From the NCBI GenBank assembly GCA_947646735.1, contig CANTFK010000343.1, positions 186,001 through 250,000 of the forward strand: DNA of 64,000 bases. The letters run 5' to 3'. A program made the position numbers and the translations under genes. The notes beneath the pieces were generated by a model. It was not told where the DNA came from and made no database searches. It saw only the letters and a program-made list of their open reading frames with translations. Positions 30,691 to 41,946 of the stretch are shown piece by piece. This stretch comes from Peronospora farinosa (Eukaryota > Oomycota > Peronosporomycetes > Peronosporales > Peronosporaceae). The stretch's first letter is position 1. Every line of letters begins with the position of its first letter.

Positions 30691-32069
30691 TTTTTCGTCC
30701 ATAGCTCGACTATGGACGAACACATCATCGAAGTAACTCGGTGCGAATTCGCGCACCGGTCTCAATAGATGTGAAACACATCTATTGAATGTGGCTGGTG
30801 CATTACTAAGCCCTTGCGGCATCACCAACCATTCCCAGAGCATACCACTGGGAGTGCTCACTGCTGTGTACGGGATGTCCCGTTCACGCATTAGGATCTG
30901 ATAGAAACCATCCATCAGATCCATGGACGAAAAGATGGTATACCATCTATGATTACGTCCTTTCTCGGTATCGGCGTTTGCGCCGGTATCGTTGCAGCGT
31001 TCAACTTATTGAACGCGTGCACTATCCGCCACCCTCCTGTGGCCTTGCGCACACAGAAGGTCGGAGAGCTGTGAGGTGAAGTTGACTCCCTCACATGGCC
31101 CGCTGCTAGGCGATCGGCAAAGAGCTTGTCGATCGCCTCGACCTGTTCCCGAGGCAGTGGCCACTGCTTCATGACACAATATTTTGTGCCAGGAACAAGG
31201 TCGATCTCGTGTCGAGTACCTTTATCCTTAGGTAACTCGCACGGAACGGATTCAGGGAATACATCCTTGAATTCGACCAAATCCTTGTACAAAGGATTTG
31301 ACTTCAGCGACTCCCAGGATTGCGATGTATATCGTTCAATCCGAGTCTTCTCATCAAGGACACTCTCGTCCATTGATGAGCTGCTGAGAACCCGTTCGTT
31401 CTCGGCAAAAACTTTTGCTGACCGAATGTCAGTCATGTACTCGTCCTCTGCGACGAGCACACAGATCTGCTTGACTTTGCCACTACGCAGATCACGCAAG
31501 AACCTTTTAGGTTCTAGCGTAGGCAACTGAGTTATCTCCGAAGTTAACTTCGGAGGCGGGATCAGATCAAGCGTATAAGCGCCTACGTTTGATCCGTCAT
31601 TAACCAAGACGTTCAACGTCTCGGTTACTTCCTGGGGACTTATTCCCTCAGGGCACTGGGGACTTATTCCCTCAGTGATTATTTCCTGGGGACTTATTCC
31701 CGCAGGCTCGATGGAACCTGTTCCATCGACTTCCTCTAGCTGTGGTGGCGCAACCACAGCGATATCCTCTACGATCAACTCTCCAGTTGATCTAGGATTA
31801 CCGTGTTGCCGCTTCTGGGCAACCGGTTTACTCTTCGGTGAATGCTGCCCTCTAGGCGAGCATTCATGTCCCGGTCCACTCGACTTATTCGAGTGGTGGA
31901 CCTTCGGCGCTGCCTGTGCTTGTGCACAGCCGCCGGCAGCTTGCTCAAAAGCGTGACTGGTTGTCACGCTGAGTTCTTGTGCAGTCGTACTAACGACCGA
32001 ACCACAAGTAAGGCCATCGCACTCACTCGTAGTACATTCAAACGCTTGTGAACGCTCCAAGACGTTCAT
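30691..32069 (-). pseudogene. pol: Element 2 linker and reverse transcriptase core
   Basis: From 32069 the frame encodes a low-complexity linker with three EGISPQ-type repeats (DNA repeats of TGGGGACTTATTCCCTCAG on the minus complement at about 31634-31705), then RT entry blocks KYCVMKQWPLPREQVEAIDK, GGWRIVHAFNKLNAATIPAQ and PIPRKDVI. A shift near 30920 separates this from MDGFYQILMRERDIPY, MLWEWLVMPQGLSNAPATFN and the catalytic YFDD (30724-30735 on the minus strand). The active-site aspartates are present. Confidence 0.87.
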
Positions 32070-32234
32070 CAGATGGCCATCTGGTGAACAAGCGGCAGGT
32101 ATCTTTACGGTTCGATTCTTCCAGCTGACCCATGGCTCGTACCTTCTGAGCCAGAGTAATCCTAGGATGACATCAAATTTGTCATCCAGGTCAAGAACGA
32201 TGAAATCATCGTCGTACTTTTTGCCTTCAAGCGT

Positions 32235-32764
32235 TTAGAGAATTCCCACTACACGTTTCTTTACTGTTACGGATGCGCCAGTTGCAAGGCGCACCGTCAT
32301 CCTCGTTGGAGGGGTCTCGCGCTCAACATATTTGAGCCTACGATCATCTATCGATTGGCGTCGAACAAAGGTGTTCGAAGCCCCACAATCAACTAGGGCG
32401 CGAAGTGACATGTTCTTTGTCACTTCGATCGGCAACACACAGTGACTGTGTGTTGGGAGCAACCTTCGTCAAGAGTCCCGCGAACTCTCTTGACGTTGCT
32501 AGATCAGTAGGGCGCTCCGCCCCTACTGACCCCGACCGTTTTTTGATGGTCCACCACGTTGTTGCGATTTCGCAGCAGCGTGGGCCCACGTCTCTGGCCC
32601 TTCTTGGCAGACGATCGATCGTCACTCCCAGTGTTACGAGACATTGGACGTGGGGCACTACACTCATAATCGTAGTTGCCCAACTTTTGACAGCGATTAA
32701 ACTTTTGCAATCGCTTGTACCCTGGAGGGCGAGGTCGCTTGCTCTCTACATAGGAGAGGATCAT
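32235..32764 (-). pseudogene. Element 2 nucleocapsid end and aspartic protease
   Basis: Two short frames. The upstream one (32764-32504) has a damaged zinc knuckle, FNRCQKLGNYDYEC, in which the first Cys position is Phe and the His position is Asn. It ends just after the conserved junction hairpin (32504-32529). The next (32462-32235) holds the protease active site RALVDCGASNTFV, with Cys in place of the usual Ser or Thr after the catalytic Asp, and MTVRLATGASVTVKK. Confidence 0.8.
32504..32529 (-). promoter_or_regulatory. Hairpin at the element 2 gag/pol junction
   Basis: On the plus strand TCAGTAGGGCG pairs with CGCCCCTACTGA (one extra C), loop CTC. It occupies the same position, just after the zinc knuckle, as the hairpins of elements 1, 3 and 6. 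Confidence 0.6.
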
Positions 32765-32996
32765 TGGTTCTGGACCTCCACCCTCCTGATGTATCGGTGG
32801 ACGATAGGACCACGAGTGGACGTGAGCCTGTTGTAGGCTAAAGTCCTCCTGTTCCGCTGCAGAGATCGCTTGGTCCAGCGATCTCTAGTTTCAAGCGGAA
32901 CAGGTGGGTCTTGACAGGACCATCTGTCATACCCTTGATGAACACAGTAACCTGCGTGTGTTTATCGATTGGGTTCAACACGATACAACTGACGAA

Positions 32997-33707
32997 TTAT
33001 CGTACGTGTTGGGCGTAAGCGTGTATATCACGCTTACCCTGTTCCAAATCCAGGAGATCAGCCCGAGCCCTGAATACGGCGCGAGGCGGTTCAAACGTGT
33101 GTTTGAGCCGCGCCTTGAAGATATCATACGTTGAGAAAACGTATGGGTCGTGCAGTTTGAGCCCTCGAGCCCAAGCTTTGGCACGTCCATCCAAGTTTGA
33201 CATGGCGAACTTGACCTTAATCACATCGTCATCGATGCGACGAACCTCAATGGCATCGCCGAGTTCGTCAAACCATCTTAACAAGGAGTCGCTTTCGACT
33301 GCCATGTACTTGGAGACATCAATCCTCAAGGACTCGGTTCGACGTGTATACGTCGACCCGGCAGCAACAGCACTAGCCTGCTGTTGTCTCAACAGTTCAG
33401 ACTGTTGAGCACCCTGCTGCATCAACAAGTCAGCTTGTTGAGCGCCTTGTTCTCTCAACAGGTCAACCTGTTGAAAACCTTTCTCCTGTAGCAAGGTGAG
33501 TTTCTTTACAACTTTGTCAAGTTCATGTTGTATGAACTTGGCGATGGTTGCATGTTGGTCGTCTCCGCTAAGAGAGAGCAACATGGCACCAACGGCAGGG
33601 TTGCCGATGGTTTCAGCCATACGCTGAACCGCATTCCATTCGAGGTCACTCAAATGGCGGAAATCATCACGCGTTGCGTGATGACGTTCATCACCCGCTG
33701 ATTTCAT
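32997..33707 (-). pseudogene. gag: Element 2 gag, N-terminal and capsid part
   Basis: Starts at ATG 33707 (the frame is open from a GTG at 33740). Residues about 60-115 contain a run of near-repeats of a ten- to eleven-residue unit (VDLLREQGAQQADLLMQQGA), strongly predicted to form a coiled coil. The gag core follows: LLRWFDELGDAIEVRRID, VKFAMSNLDGRAKAWARG, YDIFKARLKHTFEPPR and ARADLLDLEQGKRDIHAYAQ. The frame closes at 32997; the zinc-knuckle part lies further on in another frame. Confidence 0.85.
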
Positions 33708-33754
33708 AGCAGATGGTGCGGTGGTCGCTGAACGGACCACGAAGTGCTACCAGG

Positions 33755-34210
33755 TGTAATGGGGCACCCTCCGACTATACTGATAACAGTATGGTCTACT
33801 TTCACTGATGATAGTGAAAGCAGGTGCTTCAGAACCTCACGTACACGTGAGCAGAGGAAGCTTATCAACTAAACAAACGATTAGTTGAGAGGGAAAAGAA
33901 AACTGTATTAATATAGTTAACTATCTAATAAAACTAATCTGTTATAACCTATGTTAACTATATTAAACTACAACTATGTATGTTGACAACTTGCCCTCCA
34001 CTCATTGCGCGCGTCCATCGGTCATTGGTCAGCGCGATGGTTAATATGATGGCCCATATCAACCAATGAGAGGGTATCTCCAACTTCAAGGAGATCTAGG
34101 GACAATATTATAGGAAAAGATAATATTGTCAAGTATTATTAGTGATAATAATAGTTTTATTGAAACTTCATATAAGTGTCAATATTATGTAACGGGCTCA
34201 CCCCATTACA
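33755..34210 (-). repeat. Element 2 LTR at its 5' end (right in the window)
   Basis: 456 bp, same ends as the other copy, followed by the duplicated CCTAT. On the minus strand the next bases inside the element are CCTGGTAGCACTTCGTGG, a primer-binding site with the same TGGTAGCAC core as element 1. Confidence 0.92.
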
Positions 34211-34225
34211 CCTATCATAAAATTT

Positions 34226-34555
34226 TGTAATGCGCGACATTACACACATAATATTAACATAGAAAAATAATTGCATATGTGTGCTTGAATAGCGAGCACA
34301 GCGTGGCATTTTATTATTGGTTTATTATCGGGGTTTAAAGTCCCAATATAAACCAATAATAAGTTAATCTAAAAATTTGTGGTTCATGATAGGCGGGAAC
34401 ACTGTCGCATTATTTCGCCTAAATGTTTTTGTAAAATGTACGAATTATATTAAAATAAAAATCATAGTTAAATATACTTAATACTTAATACTTGGGCTTA
34501 AGTCTTCTTTATGCGCATGTGTGAGCAAGTGACGGTACGTTCTAGCCCCGTTACA
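34226..34555 (+). repeat. Element 3 left LTR
   Basis: About 330 bp, TGTAATGCGC ... CCCCGTTACA. It contains a perfect 15-bp inverted repeat, TTATTATTGGTTTAT (34311-34325) and its complement (34348-34362). The right LTR is missing, so the left boundary rests on the TG end and on the end of the older gag fragment. Confidence 0.7.
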
Positions 34556-34852
34556 CCTGGTAATACTTTTAGTCCTTCCTATGCCCGAGTTTTGGGTGAG
34601 CGATTCGTCGTACTTTGACGCTCCAAATTTATATATGGAGCACGCAACCTTCCCCCCACATCACTGGTGTTAAGTGAGATGCCCTGAATCCCCTCCCGGA
34701 AATATTGAGAGAGGCAATCGTCGCGTCGCTAACGAGATCAGCTACCCCTGAAGCGCAACGTCTCGACATACATGTGTTTATGAGCACGAGTTCGCGAATT
34801 CAACCGGCAAGGTTTAACTCCCTCGCGTCCTTTAATTAATGAGGCCGTAAAG

Positions 34853-36056
34853 ATGGAACCCTCCTCCTACTCAGGAGAAGGTAAAGATCGGTTGTCGCTG
34901 AATCGGTGGTTCCGAGAAGTTGATATCACCATCGCCTCGAGACGTCTTGAGGCGCCCCAATCAAAGGTCAACCTCATTCTTTCCCGCCTCACCGGGAAAT
35001 CCAAGGAGCGGGCCATTGGTAAGCTCGTTGTGGAAGAGCACCCTGGATGCCATCCAGGACGATCCTCTTATTGCCTTTAAGCCACCGCAAGAGGAGAAAT
35101 TGGTGCGCTCAAGATGCCTGTCGATGCGACAGGGTAAAATGGCAATGCGCGACTACGTGCAATTTGATAGGTATCTGGCGTCGTGTATTATCACGCACCC
35201 CATAAATAGTACACCAGGTAAATTTCTATGTGGATGGTATGCGTAAAAGGTAGACCCGCTTATCACTCGAACGCGAGGAGCCTGCCACATTGGAAGAGTC
35301 ATTTGCTATTGCCCTCCGTGAGAACTTTAAGGTGACTAAGGCCTATGCCAAACCCTCGGTCGTCACCGTTACCCGGCCTTCTGGTCCAGAATCTATGGAG
35401 ATCGACGTGATTGAGTCGTCGGGTGTCCAACGACGTGTTAATTACCATAAGGGTGACTCTCGCACCGAGCGTCAAATGATTTGCTTTCGCTGTCGAAATT
35501 CCGGGCATCGCGAGGCCAAGTGTTGTGCGCCGGCGCCAATATTGGCGCATGGATTGGACGCCCATCATGAGGGCGCTGTACCGGCCGCACATCCAAAAAC
35601 GGCCGGGACCAGTAGGTGCAGGGCGCCCTACTGGCTGAAAAGGAGGCCCGGGTCCCCCGGTGGCTGCACAACCTTCCAGTCCTCCTGCGCTACGCGCACG
35701 GTTACATGCCATGGTGATTTACGTCTGATTATAATCAGCTTACATGTTGTCGGTGTCCGGCGACCTTTGCGAGCGATCGTGGACTCAGGATCGACGACCA
35801 ATTTCTATTTATTTCGTGAATCTTGTTTATCGATGCTGCCTCCCAGCATCTAGGTCCGCGAGGGACCTGGCCAAGTTTTCGTCAAGTTGGCTGACGTAAA
35901 ACCAAACCGCGTATCGCGGCGCGAATTGTCGTTGCCGCACACGTTTGACGGTATTTGCAGTAATGATGATTTCTTGGTGATCGCGATGAATTATGCGTTA
36001 AATTGCATGCTGGGCATGCCACGGTTGGCACGTTATAAGCCCCAACTCAACTAGTT
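34853..36056 (+). pseudogene. gag: Element 3 gag and protease, broken
   Basis: Fragments of gag ([34 protein letters not shown]) starting near ATG 34853, several frame changes, then from 35290 a CCHC knuckle CFRCRNSGHREAKC, the junction hairpin CCAGTAGG...CCTACTGG (35609-35634), and the protease active site RAIVDSGSTTNFYL near 35768-35810. Downstream, ALNCMLGMPRLARYKPQL-like sequence (35995-36050) closes the protease. Not functional. Confidence 0.78.
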
Positions 36057-36282
36057 AACCAGATCAGTGAGACGGCGACGCAAGTTAGATGTCAGTGAAG
36101 TGTTTGCCCATCTCTTGTTATCTCCAAGTGACTGGCCGAACGTCACAGTCGTGGATCGCGATCCCACGACGTTGGCGGTGTACAGAGCAAGCGATGGCCC
36201 TCTTTGCACTGCTTGTGATGTTTTATTAAAATGACTCCTTGCTCCATAGCGAGGAGAACGATGAGGACGACGCGGTCGAAGA

Positions 36283-36700
36283 GGGGTTCCCGCGCGTCAT
36301 TGATGCGGTTAAATAGGGGTTTCCGCGCGTCATTGATGCGGTTGAATAGGGGTTCCCGCACGTTAATGCAGTTGTTGAATTGGAGTTCCCAAGTGCACCT
36401 ATTGGGGTTAAGCAGGGTCTCCCACAAGGCCAATGTGACGACGAGCAAGAGCTCGCCAACGAGTGTGACGTGGACGTGCAGGATTCCCCACGCGGGAGCA
36501 TGATGATCGAACCAGAGTTACCATCATCACCCACTGTAGTCGAACCAAGGTTCTTACATGGGTAAATTGTGGTCGAGCAGGAGCTCACATACGGGTTTAT
36601 GGCGGCCGAGCAGGAGCTCCCGCATCAAGTGTCGACGGTCGAGTTTGGGCTACTCCCGCCAAGTGTTCCCGGCATTATGGATGAGGACATCCAGTTCCTA
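36283..36700 (+). repeat. Element 3 linker with 33-bp tandem repeats
   Basis: Units beginning GGGGTTCCCGC at 36283, 36316 and 36349 (33-bp spacing, 11 residues, consensus EGFPRVIDAV), then looser copies. The decayed ends contain VEQELT/AEQELPH variants like those of element 4. Confidence 0.75.
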
Positions 36701-37155
36701 GAGGGGGGGGTGATGGTTTATCACCTGACTGCGATTCGCCAGCTTCGAGTAGTGACTCGAAGCACTACGGGGACAGCAGCATCGATAACTCTGCCGTCTA
36801 ATATGTCCGCGCTATCTTGTACGGGGAAGGGATTAAACAAAGACGCCAATACATTGAAGTCGGCAGTCCACCTCGCGAAGCGTCTTTAATTACTAGCCTT
36901 TCAGGGACCTCTCTTGGAAGCATTTCCTACGTGACCTTAAGATGGGAACTGGAACAAGTGTGTCTGATCACCAACGAGGTGATTACCGTGACGAGCGAGG
37001 GGCATATAACGCGTTCTCGAAGCGCTGAGCCAAAGTCAGCGCGCGAAGAAAGATTTGCGTCACAATTATTGGAGGCTCTGCGAGAATCTGGTAATCCTGT
37101 ATACGACGTTTCTCGTGAGTATGCAGACGTTTTACCGGACAAGATTACGGCGTAA

Positions 37156-37320
37156 CTTTCTGCATACGTCGCGCAGCAGCCATCTGGCGACGCTGCCGTC
37201 TTAATGAAGGGTCCGTACTTATAAGGGGCTCGAGGTATTACCCTCCTAAGGTCGATAGGTTTCTCGACGTTTTCCTGTTCTATACGAGAGCCGATGTCAC
37301 TGTCGATATCCATTATGTCA
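37156..37320 (-). pseudogene. Inverted fragment of an element 1-family linker
   Basis: On the minus strand it reads [20 protein letters not shown] and then [14 protein letters not shown], matching the element 1 linker ([12 protein letters not shown] ... [14 protein letters not shown]). It is out of context and in opposite orientation to element 1, so it marks a rearrangement breakpoint. Confidence 0.7.
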
Positions 37321-37439
37321 TCACAGCTGTAGAGGAGTTCCAGTGGAAATCGGGTACAAAATATTTATAAATAGGGAACAACAGAATTTCAGGTCGCTTT
37401 CTCGAAGAAATGACAATAACAAGGCTCGCAGGTCCACAA

Positions 37440-37652
37440 GGTGTTACAAGGCCCCAGCGCCGAAAAGAGTACAAGGAACCAATAGCGCAAAGCCGGTACA
37501 AGTTTAAGGTTTTGAAGCCCAGATCCCCAAAGGTTCAGGACCCCAAGGTCCAAGGCCCCAGGGCTATAGAGCCCCAAAGGTTTCAAGGACTCAGGGCCCA
37601 AGGGTGCAGAAGCGGTACATGGAGCTTCTAAATTTATAGAAAATACATGTAC
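37440..37652 (+). repeat. Degenerate CCCCAAGG-type minisatellite and upstream leader piece of element 5
   Basis: Short purine-rich units (variants of CCCCAAAGGTTCAGGA and CCAAGGCCCCAGGG) end in GGGTGCAGAAGCGGTACATGG. The same order, minisatellite then GGGTGCAGAATCGGTACA, precedes element 7 at 61,406. Confidence 0.6.
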
Positions 37653-37912
37653 TAAAACGGGGCTAGAGCTCCGTTACTTACACACACTATAGGTCTTGCG
37701 AGGAAGCGTAAGGGAGCACGCAATAACTAGCGTGCTAAGGTAAATGTCAACGCCGATTTTTATATTTTGTTTTATTTTAAGTATGAGTGGTCCCCAAACG
37801 CATGGAACCACTCAACTACAGATCTCTCTCCTATTGGATCATAAGGAGACTGAATCTCACTTACCTGCAAATAGAGATACGAATAGCTACACCCGCTATC
37901 TCGGGTGTAGCG

Positions 37913-39106
37913 TGGTGGAGTGTGATTCGCAAAATTGCTGATGCAACTCCGACTCTCCACTGGCGCCCGGACGACCGACTAACGGGGGGGGGGGTATTCC
38001 GATTCCGTGTATAAAGCGTTCCTCACCTTGTGGACCCGTCGGGTGGGCAGGTTGCTTTCTTCTTGTTGGACTTGAGTCGATGTTGAACTTGATTGTGTTA
38101 GGGATAGGTGGAAGGCGATCGAGTGGAATTCCTCACACGATCGCAGTTGTTCTTGGGGGAGTGCTCTATGTAAGTCGCCTTGATATCCCTTGAGATTGCC
38201 TTGTCCAATTTGGTTTATACTTGATCCGCTTGCCTTCTCACCTCTTGAGCCGTCTCGCGATCTTGAATTTGGACTTCTTAGTCCTCTGCGTCCAATCGCG
38301 GCTTGAAGGTGTCTTAAGAGTCCTTGAAGCACCTGTTTAAACAATCCAGGGCGTACACTTGCGAGGGAGGAGTGAGCTTCTCGAGACGTCAGGTGGCTAA
38401 AGATTCTAACCCGGGGAAGAAATTGACACGTGTTCCTTTTAAAGTAAATTAAACTCTCCTTAATGTCAACCAATCACATACCAAAACCTATGATCTTGCC
38501 TATTTGAAGTTCAGGATCTATTGCTACGTATCACCCTTTCGGAAAAATTAAATCTTGCCATGTGGTCCACTCCGATATCATCGCGATCTGGATCGCTGCC
38601 TCGATCGGATCTGATATGATAATAGTATCGCATCGCGGTACTAATAGTTAGTATCGGATCGCGGTACTAATAGTTAGTATCGGATCGCGGTACTTATTTT
38701 AGTATCGGATTGCGATCCACCGGATTATGGCTTGTCGCTGTCATCTTCCCAGTTCACCGAATAAGGTGAAATGGTCCATCTACATCATATGTCATGTCCA
38801 CCTAAGTCCCGTCTTCCAGCGTGATGTAGTATACACCCGACCGTGTTCCACATACTTGAACATACTAAGTCTCCGGTTTAACGATCGCGGCACGTGGATC
38901 GCCATTCGACAAATTAGTTGCGTATTTCTAGTCTGTAGTTGATCCAACAAAGAACTGCGAGCACCACCATTAACTGTTGTACATTTCATTTGTAGTATCT
39001 CGAATCCTGCTTAGGCTGGATTGCGATCCATCCATTTTACCCATTTCGGACTTCACCGAAAATGCGCGATCTCAAGTTGCAAAAATTATTCTTTCGCTTT
39101 GCCACA
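37913..39106 (-). mobile_element. Inverted leader fragment of an element 5/7-type retrotransposon
   Basis: On the minus strand the part near 37913-38045 follows the element 7 leader (around 61,997-62,122): CGACGGGTCCACAAGGTGAG, then GTTAGTCGGTCGTCCGGGCG, then CACTCCACCA, stopping just before the gag start. The rest (to 39106) is unassigned but includes 26-bp tandem repeats. The fragment replaces about no LTR sequence, so it arrived by insertion or rearrangement. Confidence 0.55.
38624..38720. repeat. 26-bp tandem repeats
   Basis: AGTATCGGATCGCGGTACTAATAGTT-like units (the first 20 bases are AGTATCGGATCGCGGTACTA) start at 38624, 38650, 38676 and 38701; the last is degenerate. The unit holds the near-palindrome GATCGCGGTAC. 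Confidence 0.75.
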
Positions 39107-39840
39107 GAAGTATATAATTACTCATGTAATTTGAAGTTAAACATATCTACTTGTGTAACGGTACACCCCATTACACGTTCCGAGGAGCCAGTTCTTCCTC
39201 TAAGAGCCGACACGCGGCATCATTCAGATCAAAGGGTTAGGTTTAAAAAAGATTAAGCATACAAAAGTATAGCAATTATAAACACACTCGAATTTGCATT
39301 ACACGCGGCAGCTTTAAGCGCCCCTTCTAAGCTTCTCCGTCTCCTCACCTCTTTCAGGCGGGATATCCTTTGGCCCCCCGACGTCAGCAGGTGTTAGACG
39401 GATCAAGCTACGCAAGTTGAACCTCAGGATAGTTGGCCTGAGGTGTCAAGTAAGTGTCAAGACACACAACACCCTCTCCAGGAAGCGGTTTATCTACGGG
39501 GAAAAACACAAAGGGGTCCAAGGACCAAGAACAGTCAGCCACCAAAGGCGTACATAGTACCAGGTGCGTTGCTTTTGACACAGTCGATCGAGCATAAGAA
39601 ACCCCGGGCCCGAGTGAATCATATCCACTCGGGGACCACCAAGTCCAAGTCGTATACAAGACCAAGTCTATAAGTCTTTTGTGTCAACCGAGGAGCAAGA
39701 CCAGCCACGCCGACGGGTACACAAGGTGAGACCCAAGGCCAATGCGACACGGTATTGGGGTACCCCCTCCGTAAGTCGGCAGTCCGGCGCTGTGTGTGTT
39801 TGTGGATCTCCTACGTTGTTTGAGAATCCACTCCACCACA

Positions 39841-41946
39841 ATGGTGCGCGTGCCCGGATCTTCGGGAGACGCGGAATTTCACCGTGAGTCCCACGAAGAA
39901 GATAAGACAACGGCCAAGATAGACCAAGGGACGACCAAGACACTGGAACCCGGATCGCCTGTGATCAAGAAGGAAAAAGGATCGGAGGACTGCAGAGCCC
40001 GAGGAGGAGCTCTGCCATCGTGGTCAAGGTGAATATGAAGAAAAGCCATAATATCCTCCCCCTTTCGTCTTAGTTAAAGAAGACAATATGGGCCATAATC
40101 AATATTATGGTCCAGGGGTCCCAAGTTTGACAGAAAAAAATAACTAAACAAACAGTGGAATCCGAAACAAGTCTCCAAAGTCACTACTTAAGAGCCAACG
40201 GTAGGAAAAAGAAGAATGCCAAGTTGAAGGCACCAACAGGAGAACACACGACGGACGAGTCGGGAGAGACAAGGTGTGGCTAGTAAGGACTGGACAGAAG
40301 AAGATTTGGAAGGAACCTACCATCGTTGTAAATTAAGGATGTTTTTTTGCGAAAGGACCCGGTGATGAAGAAGCTCAAGGTTAAGCTGCTAGACCAGGTC
40401 CATGGCCCGATAACGGCCCGCTAAGCGCAACGACAGACCTGGAGGTCCTCAAGGCCCTGACAAACCTTTTACACGAAGCTGGGATGGCTGCTTGGAAATT
40501 TTACTGCTGAGACCCTCTTTGATTCCGGGTTCGAGACCCAGAAGAAGGCTCTGGTGGCCTTGCATGGTCATATTAAGGCGTTAGTGGCCGAGAGCCCTCC
40601 CAAAGAGGTACTCCGTCATGTGGGATTAGCGGCTGTTCCTGGTCTAGGCTCTTCAGCAGGTTCCCACGATGATTCGTCACCGAGGTCCCAGTACGAGTCG
40701 GCCACTTTTTCTATAGTCTCGGTTCTAATAGACACATTGGATCGGATGCAGCTGGATCCAAACGGTGCAGCATTACTTGAAGCACGTATTCGCGAACCCG
40801 GACAGATGAACACAGCAGCACCAAGGGACCAGCCACAAGTACGTAAATATGTGACAAGGGAATGGTGCAAGATTGAAGCCAAGGTCGCTGGGTAAAAAAA
40901 CAGATCGAAACGTAAAACCCTAGACAGTTTTCTTTGGTACACTCCAGTCATATTTCGAAAAGGCGATGGATAAGTTCTTAGAGGAGCAGGGGTCCGCCCA
41001 AACTGCATCGGACAGGGGACAGATCATGAGGGGCTGAGGGACAATTTACCTTAGGTCCTTCAAGCGAGCAGATCACCTGGAGTCACCACGTGAATTCTCG
41101 AAGTGAACATGGACTCTGCAGAGTCTTTTAGATGAAAAATTTTATCCAGATGATCTGACATTTCCGTCTATCTCAGCACGAGCGACGGATGCCACGGTGG
41201 GGCCCCTACGGTTACTCTCCATATACGAGTGTTGGCCTCATCGAACTTAAATGAATATAACGGAAGGGACTTTGATGAGGCCGTGCCCAAAGCTGGAGCT
41301 CCAAAGCGAAGACTGCGTTTATCCGAGACCAGGGACACGACTGTGAGAAATGTCTCATTTTTGGGGGCCTTCTCACGGGTCCTGCTCAAAACTGGTACCG
41401 ACAACTGGGTCGGACGGTACGTGGCGACTGAAAGATACTTTTGCAAGAATTTCAAGCCCCCTTCTGCGGCCTAGGTGTTTCTATGTCCCGCCAGTATATT
41501 CATGCAAGGGAGAATCCGACGAGTCACCACTGGAATACTTGTATCGTTCGAATGTGGTGAGGCTCAGGGCCAAATTGAAAATTAAGACTGGCCCTCCTCA
41601 GATGAAACGTGAACATGTAGAACATTACGTGAAAACTTTGGACGATCGCAAATTGGCGGACCAGATCACCATGCTCAGAATATCGAATGCAGATGACCTG
41701 GAGGAAGTTCTGCTAGCTCGCCAGCGAGCGAAGGAGCGTCAAGGAATGGTCCAGTTCGGTTCCAGCAAGTTTCGTCAAATGGCCCCGACTCCTAACGATA
41801 GATACTATGCCAAAAACCAACCAGGACGTCTCGTCCAAGCACGTATATTCGCTGAATATACACGGGAAGAGTCGGTGAGGATGTTAGAGTTATTTCCGGG
41901 AAATTTAGAGGATATTGAAAAATCATGCCCCAAAATAGTGGCTTAG
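39841..41946 (+). pseudogene. gag: Element 5 gag, heavily broken
   Basis: Begins at ATG 39841 with MVRVPGSSGDAEFHRESHEE as in element 7, and reaches a stop at 40032 through indels. Later frames carry ESATFSIVSVLIDTLDRMQL (around 40700), a TGA at 41036-41038 in the same place as the element 7 TAA, and the gag core (SFLGAFSRVLLKTGTDNWV region and ESPLEYLYRSNVVRLRAKLK, 41350-41946). It has the long N-terminal extension typical of this family. Confidence 0.75.

Larger units (their letters stand above)
26084..34210 (-). mobile_element. Element 2: complete Ty3/Gypsy chromovirus-type LTR retrotransposon
   Basis: An 8,127-bp element on the minus strand with a perfect 5-bp duplication CCTAT (26079-26083 and 34211-34215). 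The two 456-bp LTRs (26084-26539 and 33755-34210) differ at about 15 positions, roughly 97% alike. Read on the minus strand the order is LTR, primer site, gag, protease, linker, RT, RNase H, integrase, chromodomain, polypurine tract, LTR. A plus-strand (antisense) frame occupies 26638-28344. Frameshifts in gag and RT make it non-autonomous. It is inserted in a decayed element 1-type gag, so it is the younger of the two. Confidence 0.93.
34226..37155 (+). mobile_element. Element 3: truncated Ty3/Gypsy element, relative of element 4
   Basis: Only the 5' part of an element is left: an LTR (34226-34555), primer region (CCTGGTAATACTTTTAG), gag, protease and the repeat-bearing linker. Gag and linker are most like those of element 4. 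There is no RT, integrase or 3' LTR; the sequence ends near 37155 where an inverted element 1-type fragment begins. Confidence 0.8.
37653..39175 (+). repeat. Solo LTR-X, copy A, interrupted by an inverted fragment
   Basis: An LTR of a family called LTR-X here (copies B and C at 52341 and 54014). Copy A begins TAAAACGGGGCTAGAG and ends CCCCATTACA, flanked by TGTAC and CGTTC, a worn 5-bp duplication. It lies between two parts of element 5 that are contiguous in element 7 (around 61,455), which shows it is a solo insertion. Bases 37913-39106 are foreign to the LTR. Confidence 0.7.

Noticed and set aside
37913..39106. An independent transposon with TG...CA ends
   Set aside because: The left end is just the reverse complement of the CTCCACCA sequence before the gag start of the element 5/7 family, and flanks do not duplicate well.
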